Shown: piece by piece, positions 18,021 to 25,731 of the stretch
How the letters are laid out: each line of letters opens with the position of its first letter
Position numbering within the stretch: the stretch's first letter is position 1
Assembly (NCBI GenBank): GCA_016928585.1
Contig: JAFGKL010000040.1
Span: forward strand, 1-34,733
Length of the DNA: 34,733 nt
Origin: Sedimentisphaerales bacterium
GTDB lineage: Bacteria > Planctomycetota > Phycisphaerae > Sedimentisphaerales > Anaerohalosphaeraceae
Direction: 5' to 3'
Translations under genes and position numbers: made by a program
The notes under the pieces: model-generated
What the model was told of the DNA's origin: nothing
Database searches by the model: none
The model's input: the letters and a program-made list of their open reading frames with translations, nothing else

Positions 18021-18082
18021 GTTCGATAATGAAATATAGACTAAAAATCACTATCGCCTTAGTTTAATATTGCCCGAGAACT

Positions 18083-18829
18083 ATGTTTACAGACAAAAAA
18101 ATCGTTGTTGTAATGCCCGCTTATAACGCCGCACAGACCCTTAAAAAAACCTATGATGAGGTTATGGCTCAAGGAATAGTAAGCCAGGTAATCGTGGTCG
18201 ATGACGCCAGCAACGACGAGACCATACAGGTCGCTAAAACACTTGAACACGCTACAATATATACCCATGAGCAAAATAAAGGTTACGGCGGCAACCAGAA
18301 AACCTGCTATCGGCTTGCTTTAGAAAACGGTGCTGATATTGTTATCATGGTTCATCCGGATTATCAATATACCCCTATGCTAATCCCTGCAATGGCCTCT
18401 ATGATCGGCAATGGTCTTTATCATTGTGTACTCGGCTCAAGGATCCTTGGCGGACAGAGTCTAAAAGGCGGTATGCCGGTATGGAAATATATAGCAAACA
18501 GAACGCTGACTTTTATCGAAAATGCCCTTATCGGTGCGAAGTTGTCGGAATATCACACCGGCTACAGGGCCTTTTCAAGGGAGCTTCTGGAGAAACTGCC
18601 CTTCGAAAATAATTCCGACGATTTTGTGTTCGATAACCAAATGCTGGCTCAGATACTCTGGCTTGGTTATCATATCGCCGAGGTAAGCTGCCCGACAAAA
18701 TACTTCCCGGAAGCATCGAGTATTGATTTTAAAAGGAGCGTAAAATATGGATTTGGCTGTTTGAGCACCGCCTTGAAGTACCGGCTTGCTAAAATGGGCG
18801 TTATTAAATCAAGGATATTTCCGCTATAA
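18083..18829 (+). CDS. Glycosyltransferase family 2 (polyprenyl-phosphate mannose/glucose synthase-like)
   Basis: VVMPAYNAAQTLKKTYDEV, VVDDASND, NKGYGGNQKTCYR, MVHPDYQY, TGYRAFSRE. Confidence 0.92.
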   Translation: MFTDKKIVVVMPAYNAAQTLKKTYDEVMAQGIVSQVIVVDDASNDETIQVAKTLEHATIYTHEQNKGYGGNQKTCYRLALENGADIVIMVHPDYQYTPMLIPAMASMIGNGLYHCVLGSRILGGQSLKGGMPVWKYIANRTLTFIENALIGAKLSEYHTGYRAFSRELLEKLPFENNSDDFVFDNQMLAQILWLGYHIAEVSCPTKYFPEASSIDFKRSVKYGFGCLSTALKYRLAKMGVIKSRIFPL

Positions 18830-18864
18830 TAAATTATTCCAATTCATATGATCTCAAAAGAGCT

Positions 18865-20907
18865 ATGGTGCTGACTTCACAAAAAAAAATCCTTTTACTC
18901 TGTCTGCTGCTTGTTGTAATAACTATCGCGGGGTATGAACCGATCCGTCATAATGATTTCGTGGCTTATGATGATTTTGTTTACATAACCGAAAATCCAT
19001 ATGTCCAGCAAGGTCTTAATCCACAAACCATTATTGTAGCATTTCGTTCCTGCCACGGTAACTATCATCCATTGACGTGGTTGAGTCATATGCTGGACTG
19101 TCAGCTTTATGGCCTGAACCCGCTTGGTCATCATTTAACGAACCTTCTTTTTCATATATCGAACGCACTGCTGCTGTTCTGGATAATGAAAAGAATGACC
19201 GGCTGTATCTGGTCCAGTGCCTTTATTGCTGCGGCCTTTGCACTGCATCCTTCGCACGTCGAATCCGTCGCATGGGCATCTGAGCGTAAAGATGTCCTTA
19301 GCGCTTTCTTTTTTATGCTTACCATACTTGCTTATACCTTTTATGCAAAAAAACCTTCTTTGATTAAATATCTATCGATATTTGTTTTATTTGCTTTGGG
19401 TCTTTTGTCCAAGTCTATGCTGGTAACCCTTCCGTTCGTATTGCTTTTGCTGGACTACTGGCCCCTCAGACGACTCAGCCTCAGGTCGGTCTATGAAAAG
19501 ATACCCTTATTTGTTTTATCCGCTGCAGCAAGTGTTGTTACTATGATCGCCCAGAGTCGCGCAAGTTCAACAAAAATGATGTTTGAGTTGACATTGCTGT
19601 CTCGAATTGAGAACTGCCTTGCTTCTTATGTGAGTTACATAGTCAAAACATTTTATCCGATAAACCTTGCGGTTCTTTACCCCCACCCCGGTAATACCTT
19701 ACCCGCTTATAAATCAATATTATCTTTAATAGCACTGCTTGTAATCTCGATCGTTATTTTATTATTCCGGCGTCATAAATACCTTACCGTCGGATGGCTG
19801 TGGTTTCTCGGAATGCTTGTTCCTGTTATCGGTCTGGTCCAGGTGGGATACCAGGCTATGGCCGATAGATATATCTACCTGCCTTCGATAGGCCTGTATA
19901 TCGTTATTGCTTTTGGAGCGTCGAGCATACTTTCAAAATGGCGGTATAAGACAATACTATTAAGCGTCATGTCTATATTAATACTTGCTTCAATGTGTTT
20001 GCTTACACGGATCCAGGTCAGCTACTGGAAAAACAGCCAAACATTATTCGGACATGCTTTAGACGTAACCAGAAACAATATCGTAATGCACGATAATATG
20101 GCATATTCTCTTACAAAAGAAAGGAAATACAACAAGGCGCTGTATCACCTTGGTAAGGCAATACAAATTGATCCGTTATTCGCACCGCCCTTCCAGCATA
20201 TTGGTAATGTTTTTCTCGCTCAGAACAAACTTGATAGGGCCAGGGTAGCATTTAGAAAAGCCGAAGAGCTTGGCTTTAATCCACGTTGTGATGTTTACAG
20301 CCAACTTGGCATAGTTTATTTCAAAATGGGCAAATACGATCTTGCCGAAAAAAACTATAAAAAAGCCCTCGAACTTACACCTGGTCACGAAAATGCCAAA
20401 AGTAATCTCGCTATCCTGTTGTATCTTCAGGGGCAAGAGGGCCGGGCCGTCGAACTCTGGCAGGAAGTTTTAGAACTAAACCCGAAGCACGTTAACTCAA
20501 ACTATAACATGGGCGTAGCTATGTCCGGACGACAGGAGTATGCTGACGCGGTTAGATATTTCGAAGCTGCAATTAAGATAAATCCTGATCATATCGATAC
20601 CTTGAGGAAGCTTTGCATGCTTCTTGCTTCAAAAGATCAGGAGTCTTTTTACGATCCCAAGCGGGCAGCCGAGCTTGCACAACACGCAATAGACCTTGCC
20701 GGCGATGAAGACCCCGAAATTCTGCACGCCCTGGCCCTGGCCCTGTTTTCTTCCGGAGGAGACAGCCAAAGAGCAATAGAGATCGCCGAGAAAGCACTTG
20801 AGATCGCAAAAGTAAACAATAACAAGGAAGTTTCTGAGACGATAGAAAAGCATCTGCAAATATTCATGGCTAAAAAACTTCCCGAAGCTTCCGAAGAACA
20901 AAAGTGA
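18865..20907 (+). CDS. TMTC-like GT-C membrane protein with C-terminal TPR repeats
   Basis: N-terminal TM region with YDDFVYITENPYVQQ, HPLTWLSHMLDCQLYGLNPLGHHLTNLLFHISNALL, HPSHVESVAWASERKDVLSAFFF; C-terminal TPRs (e.g. AEKNYKKALELTPGHENAKSNLAILL). Confidence 0.9.
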   Translation: MVLTSQKKILLLCLLLVVITIAGYEPIRHNDFVAYDDFVYITENPYVQQGLNPQTIIVAFRSCHGNYHPLTWLSHMLDCQLYGLNPLGHHLTNLLFHISNALLLFWIMKRMTGCIWSSAFIAAAFALHPSHVESVAWASERKDVLSAFFFMLTILAYTFYAKKPSLIKYLSIFVLFALGLLSKSMLVTLPFVLLLLDYWPLRRLSLRSVYEKIPLFVLSAAASVVTMIAQSRASSTKMMFELTLLSRIENCLASYVSYIVKTFYPINLAVLYPHPGNTLPAYKSILSLIALLVISIVILLFRRHKYLTVGWLWFLGMLVPVIGLVQVGYQAMADRYIYLPSIGLYIVIAFGASSILSKWRYKTILLSVMSILILASMCLLTRIQVSYWKNSQTLFGHALDVTRNNIVMHDNMAYSLTKERKYNKALYHLGKAIQIDPLFAPPFQHIGNVFLAQNKLDRARVAFRKAEELGFNPRCDVYSQLGIVYFKMGKYDLAEKNYKKALELTPGHENAKSNLAILLYLQGQEGRAVELWQEVLELNPKHVNSNYNMGVAMSGRQEYADAVRYFEAAIKINPDHIDTLRKLCMLLASKDQESFYDPKRAAELAQHAIDLAGDEDPEILHALALALFSSGGDSQRAIEIAEKALEIAKVNNNKEVSETIEKHLQIFMAKKLPEASEEQK

Positions 20908-20917
20908 GGAACTTAAT

Positions 20918-21478
20918 TTGAGTTTACTTTCAAAACATATTAGAATGGTAAGGATCAATAAAACATCGCCCTATGTGAAAGGGTCGGTCCTTGATCTTGG
21001 ATGCGGCGATGCAATCGTTTTAAAAATTTTTGGCGATAAAATAGAGAGATATTGCGGAGTCGAATATGATCAAAAAAGGGTTGAGAGGCTCAAGGCAGAG
21101 AATCCTGAACATGAGTTCATTTGCCGTGACCTCGAGGAGGATCCGCTGGGTCTGGACATTTCATTCGACACGATATTTCTTACTGCAGTAATCGAACATA
21201 TTTTCAATCAAAAACACCTGATGCAGGAAATTCTTAAATCGTTGAAGCCGGACGGTAAAATAATAATTACAACGCCCACATTGTTTGGAGATATGGTCCA
21301 CCGGATCGGCTCTAAGGTTGGTCTTTTTGCCAGTTCCGCAGACGATCATCATATCATTATATACAGCAGGAAACGTTTTGAAGTATTAGCGAAGGCTTTC
21401 GGTCTGAAAATCCTTTCATATCAAACATTCGAATTCCGGTGCAATCAACTGGTAGTATTTGGCAGGAACGATCAATAA
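20918..21478 (+). CDS. Class I SAM-dependent methyltransferase
   Basis: VLDLGCGDAIVLKIFG (motif I), EEDPLGLDISFDTIFLTAVIEHIF, LKPDGKIIITTPT. Start codon TTG at 20918. Confidence 0.88.
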   Translation: MSLLSKHIRMVRINKTSPYVKGSVLDLGCGDAIVLKIFGDKIERYCGVEYDQKRVERLKAENPEHEFICRDLEEDPLGLDISFDTIFLTAVIEHIFNQKHLMQEILKSLKPDGKIIITTPTLFGDMVHRIGSKVGLFASSADDHHIIIYSRKRFEVLAKAFGLKILSYQTFEFRCNQLVVFGRNDQ

Positions 21479-21631
21479 TTAAGAGGATGGCCAGAAAAAG
21501 ATATCTCGAAACTCACAGATCCTGGAATCTCCCGGAATCGCCATTAGAATGATAATGATCCAGCTCTGACGGTTATTTAAAGCTTTTAAGGCATTTTTTT
21601 GCTATTATTAATTTTTATACCGGTTATCCTC

Positions 21632-21660
21632 TTGCAATTTTATTGTTTTTTGGGTAGATT
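21632..21660 (+). promoter_or_regulatory. Possible promoter of tRNA-Thr / arg cluster
   Basis: TTGCAA (21632-21637), 17 nt, TAGATT (21655-21660), just upstream of the tRNA. Weak -10. Confidence 0.35.
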
Positions 21661-21675
21661 ATCCGGTCTGATTTT

Positions 21676-21747
21676 GCCAACGTAGCTCAACGGTAGAGCA
21701 CTGGTTTTGTAAACCAGCGGTTGTCGGTTCGATTCCGACCGTTGGCT
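21676..21747 (+). tRNA. tRNA-Thr (anticodon TGT)
   Basis: 72 nt cloverleaf: acceptor GCCAACG/CGTTGGC, anticodon arm CTGGT-TTTGTAA-ACCAG, T arm GTCGGTTCGATTCCGAC. Confidence 0.96.
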
Positions 21748-21767
21748 TTTTCTATTCGAGGTGTAAT

Positions 21768-22658
21768 TTGAAAGTTTTAAGCATGGAATCAGCAATTGAA
21801 AAAGCAAGGGCCCTTATCGAAGCGATGGAATATATTCGTCGTTTCAGCGGGAAGATCGTTGTCGTTAAGCTGGGCGGAAGCGTGCTCGATAACATCGAAC
21901 TTCAAAGAAAACTACTGACCGATATTGTATTTATGGCCACAGTGGGTATACATCCGATCATTGTTCATGGCGGCGGAAAAGCTATCAGTAAGGCAATGAG
22001 CGATGCGGGTCTGGAGCCGGTCTGGGTACACGGCAGAAGATATACCGACAAGAGAACTCTTGCTATCGCCGAGCATACACTTGTCCATACGGTCAATGAT
22101 TCGATCTGTGAGATCATCAAGGAACTGGGCTGTGACAGTATGGGGCTGCATTCATTAAGCAGTTGTGTGCTTTTTGCAAAGCCGCTGGAGCTAAGAAACG
22201 GTGAAGGCAGAAAACTCGATCTTGGTTTTGTAGGCCAAGTAGAAAAAATAAACGAACAGATACTGCAAAAGCTTTGTTCGGCAGGCACTATTCCCGTGGT
22301 GGCTCCTGTCGCGATCGACAAAACCGGCGAAAAACTTAATGTAAACGCCGACGATGCCGCTGCTAAAGTTGCCGCGGCAGTCGAAGCTGAGAAAATAGTC
22401 TTCATCAGCGATACTCACGGGATATTGACAGATGTTAATGATCCTGACAGCAGAGTGTCAAGTTTAACGGAAAAACAAACAGAACAATTAATAAATGACG
22501 GCGTGATCACCTCAGGTATGATGCCGAAAGTGGATGCCTGCATAGCAGCGCTCAACGGCGGAGCAAAAAAAGCTCATATCATCGACGGCCGGATACCGCA
22601 TTCGCTTCTGCTGGAGATCTACACCGATAAGGGAATAGGGACACAGATCGTAAAATGA
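21768..22658 (+). CDS. argB: Acetylglutamate kinase
   Basis: VVVKLGGSVLDN, IIVHGGGKAISKAM, NVNADDAAAKVAAAVEAEKIVFISDTHGIL, GGMMPK-like SGMMPKVDACIAAL. TTG start supported by GAGGTG upstream; ATG 21783 is an alternative. Confidence 0.95.
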   Translation: MKVLSMESAIEKARALIEAMEYIRRFSGKIVVVKLGGSVLDNIELQRKLLTDIVFMATVGIHPIIVHGGGKAISKAMSDAGLEPVWVHGRRYTDKRTLAIAEHTLVHTVNDSICEIIKELGCDSMGLHSLSSCVLFAKPLELRNGEGRKLDLGFVGQVEKINEQILQKLCSAGTIPVVAPVAIDKTGEKLNVNADDAAAKVAAAVEAEKIVFISDTHGILTDVNDPDSRVSSLTEKQTEQLINDGVITSGMMPKVDACIAALNGGAKKAHIIDGRIPHSLLLEIYTDKGIGTQIVK

Positions 22659-22685
22659 CTTTGGATCTGAAAATAGGAATCAATT

Positions 22686-23876
22686 ATGAATACAAACGAA
22701 ATAATGGAACAATTTGAAAAATATGTTATCGCTAACTATGGTCGGCTGCCCAAGGCAATCGTAAAAGGCGAAGGTAATTACTGTTTTGATGCTGAAGGGA
22801 ACAAGATCCTGGATATGTTCCCCGGCTGGGCCGTCAGCGGTATTGGCCATTGTCATCCAAAAGTAGTAAATGCCGTCCAAAAACAGGCCGCCGAGCTGCT
22901 GCATGTTGATAACACTTTTTACATCCCTGCGCAGGGAAAACTCGCCGAGATGCTTTCAAAGAGAGCCTTTGGCGGGAAGTGCTTTTTCTGTAACAGCGGC
23001 GCCGAAGCTAATGAAGCCGCAATGAAACTGGCACGCAAGCATACGGCAAAAGAAAAATATAAATTCATCACCGCAGAAAAAAGTTTCCATGGCAGAACAT
23101 TCGCAACCGTTACCGCAACAGCTCAGCCGAAATACCAAGACGGGTTCTTGCCGATGCTGCCGGGTTTTGACTATGTGCCTTTCAACGACGTAGATGCTCT
23201 TGAGAAAGCGTTTAATGATGAAGTTGCCGCCGTTATGCTTGAACCAATCCAGGGTGAAGGCGGTATAAATGTCGCAACTGTGGAATATTTACAGGCTGCA
23301 AGAGAACTTTGCGATAAGCACGGTGCACTGCTGATACTCGATGAAGTACAAACGGGACTTGGAAGAACGGGAAAATGGTTCGGATATCAGCACTTCGATG
23401 TCGGGCCGGACATCATAACACTGGCAAAAGCATTAGGCGGCGGAGTCGCCATCGGTGCGATGATGGCTACCTCCGAAGTTGCGGCATCCCTCGTACCGGG
23501 TACGCATGCCTCGACTTTCGGCGGTAATCCGCTTGCATGTTCGGCGGGTATTGCTGTTATAGAAGCGATCGAAGAAGAAGGCCTGCTCGAAAACGCGATC
23601 AACATGGGCAGCTATGCAGTGGAAAAACTTAATGCGCTTAAAGAGAAACACTCGATCATAGATCATATAAGAGGCAAGGGACTTATGATCGGCATACAGC
23701 TTAACGATCAGGGTGCTGATATTGTCGACAAGTGCCTTAAAAAGAACCTAAGGATCAACTGCACCCAGGGTAACGTACTTCGGTTTATGCCGGGTATGAC
23801 CGTTACAAAAGAACAGATCGATGACGCTGTTAATATTCTCGATTCAGTATTGGGCGGGAGCGATAACAATGGATAA
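22686..23876 (+). CDS. argD: Acetylornithine aminotransferase
   Basis: FPGWAVSGIGHCHPKVV, FFCNSGAEANEAAMKLAR, LDEVQTGLGRTGKWF, ITLAKALGGGVAIGAM. Confidence 0.95.
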   Translation: MNTNEIMEQFEKYVIANYGRLPKAIVKGEGNYCFDAEGNKILDMFPGWAVSGIGHCHPKVVNAVQKQAAELLHVDNTFYIPAQGKLAEMLSKRAFGGKCFFCNSGAEANEAAMKLARKHTAKEKYKFITAEKSFHGRTFATVTATAQPKYQDGFLPMLPGFDYVPFNDVDALEKAFNDEVAAVMLEPIQGEGGINVATVEYLQAARELCDKHGALLILDEVQTGLGRTGKWFGYQHFDVGPDIITLAKALGGGVAIGAMMATSEVAASLVPGTHASTFGGNPLACSAGIAVIEAIEEEGLLENAINMGSYAVEKLNALKEKHSIIDHIRGKGLMIGIQLNDQGADIVDKCLKKNLRINCTQGNVLRFMPGMTVTKEQIDDAVNILDSVLGGSDNNG

Positions 23877-24780
23877 TTTTCTTTCAATAAAAGACTGTTC
23901 CGTAGAACAGCTTAACGAACTGCTTAAGCTTAGTGTCGATCTGAAAAGATTCTACAAAGCAGGCAGACAGGACCTTTGTTTGCAGGGCAAGACCCTGGCT
24001 TTGCTTTTTGAAAAGGCAAGCTTGCGGACACGGATCAGCTTTCAGGTTGCGATGACCGATCTCGGCGGAAGTTCTATTTATATCAAGCCGGAAGACATCG
24101 GCGGCATAGGAAAAAGAGAACCGGTAAAGGACATTGCAAGAGTCCTTAGCAGATATGTCCACGGGATAATGGCACGGACGTTTGAACATGATACGATCGT
24201 ACGGCTGACCGAATATTCTGATGTACCGGTCATCAACGCTCTAAGCGACTGGTCGCATCCGTGTCAGGCTATGGCTGATGTGCTTACGATCTTAGAGCAT
24301 TGCGGCAAACTTGAAGGTTTGAAAGTAGCTTATGTCGGCGACGGCAACAATGTTGCCAGATCGCTGGCTTTTGTGTGCGCAAAAATGAATATGAAGCTGG
24401 CTATAGCATCTCCTGAAGGTTATCAGCTTGACACGGATTCAATACAGATCGCAAATAATATTTGTCCTGATACCGTCGTGCAGACGAACGATCCCAAAAA
24501 GGCCGTCGCAGGCGCTAACGTTGTCTATACAGACACATGGACAAGCATGGGCCAGGAAGACGAAAAGGAAAAACGCGCTAAGGACTTCAAAGCTTTTCAG
24601 GTTAATGCCGAGCTTATGGCAAATGCACCGGCAGATGCCAAAATAATGCACTGCCTGCCGGCGTACAGAGGTTATGAGATCACTGACGAGATGGCAGAAT
24701 CGAAAAACTCGGTCATATTCGACCAGGCCGAGAATCGTCTGCACTTCCAGCGAGCCCTGCTGAAAAGACTGCTTAGCTGA
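23869..24780 (+). CDS. argF: Ornithine carbamoyltransferase
   Basis: FEKASLRTRISFQVAM, SDWSHPCQAMADVLTI, YVGDGNNVARSL, MHCLPAYRGYEIT; start overlaps argD stop by 8 nt. Confidence 0.96.
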   Translation: MDNFLSIKDCSVEQLNELLKLSVDLKRFYKAGRQDLCLQGKTLALLFEKASLRTRISFQVAMTDLGGSSIYIKPEDIGGIGKREPVKDIARVLSRYVHGIMARTFEHDTIVRLTEYSDVPVINALSDWSHPCQAMADVLTILEHCGKLEGLKVAYVGDGNNVARSLAFVCAKMNMKLAIASPEGYQLDTDSIQIANNICPDTVVQTNDPKKAVAGANVVYTDTWTSMGQEDEKEKRAKDFKAFQVNAELMANAPADAKIMHCLPAYRGYEITDEMAESKNSVIFDQAENRLHFQRALLKRLLS

Positions 24781-24831
24781 CAATAGATCAAAGCCGAATT
24801 TGTCGTCATATAAGTTAACAAAGGCCGCTAA

Positions 24832-25440
24832 ATGAAAACCATTCTTGTAGCTACCACTAACCCCGGCAAACTGACAGAGCTTTCCGAGATGCTGAACGTT
24901 AACGCTAATTTTAAAAGCCTTGCGGATTTTCCAGGCATTGAAGAAGTACCTGAAGACGGAAACACATTTAAGCAGAACGCACAAAAAAAGGCTCTGGGCT
25001 ATGCAAAAGCAACGGGGCTTTGGACCATTGCAGATGATTCGGGTCTTATGATCGATGTTCTTGACGGAGAGCCCGGCATACATTCGGCAAGATTTTCCGG
25101 AGAGAACTCCGCGAACAGAACACTTATAGACCATAAGAATATTGCCAAAGTTCTAAAATTAATGAAGGATGTTCCTATCGAAAAGCGAACGGCAAGGTTT
25201 GTCTGCAGTCTATGCATGGCATCTCCTGAAAAAGTTTTAATCCAAACCGATGGAGAAGTAGAGGGCATCATCACTGAAGAAGAAATTGGAGCCAACGGTT
25301 TCGGTTATGATCCCATCTTCTTTGTGCCAAAGCTCGGCAAAACAGTTGCCCAGATCTCACCGGAAGAAAAAAACAAGATATCTCATCGAGGCAATGCAAT
25401 ACATAAACTTAAAGGGATGCTCGCTGAACTGTTGAAATGA
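24832..25440 (+). CDS. rdgB: Non-canonical purine NTP pyrophosphatase (RdgB/HAM1)
   Basis: ILVATTNPGKLTELSEML, ADDSGLMIDVLDGEPGIHSARF, GANGFGYDPIFFVP, HRGNAIHKL. Confidence 0.95.
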   Translation: MKTILVATTNPGKLTELSEMLNVNANFKSLADFPGIEEVPEDGNTFKQNAQKKALGYAKATGLWTIADDSGLMIDVLDGEPGIHSARFSGENSANRTLIDHKNIAKVLKLMKDVPIEKRTARFVCSLCMASPEKVLIQTDGEVEGIITEEEIGANGFGYDPIFFVPKLGKTVAQISPEEKNKISHRGNAIHKLKGMLAELLK

Positions 25441-25614
25441 GCATTAATTCATCCTGTTTTTTACAGATAATTGAAGTGTTATTGTATCATTCTTCATATT
25501 TGTCATTTATTTTTAATAATACGAAAAAAAAGCGTTCAAAGTCTATGCATAAGCTTTTTTGAAATTAAATTAGCCTCAAGTACACCTGTAAATAACCGGA
25601 TTTTAGCTTTTTAC

Positions 25615-25643
25615 TTGACACAAACCCCGTACTTTTGTTATTT
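25615..25643 (+). promoter_or_regulatory. Putative promoter of topA
   Basis: Consensus TTGACA (25615-25620), 17 nt, TTATTT (25638-25643). Confidence 0.5.
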
Positions 25644-25731
25644 ATCTGCTTCTGTATCTCCTATAAAATAATATTCGTATTGTTTTTTGGGGCATAAATC
25701 GAAGTTTTTTAAGTTTTTGGTGTTAATCAGT

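Noticed and set aside
17416-18080. TPP riboswitch upstream of thiE
   Set aside because: The conserved CUGAGA and ACCUGA core motifs are not present near the terminator.
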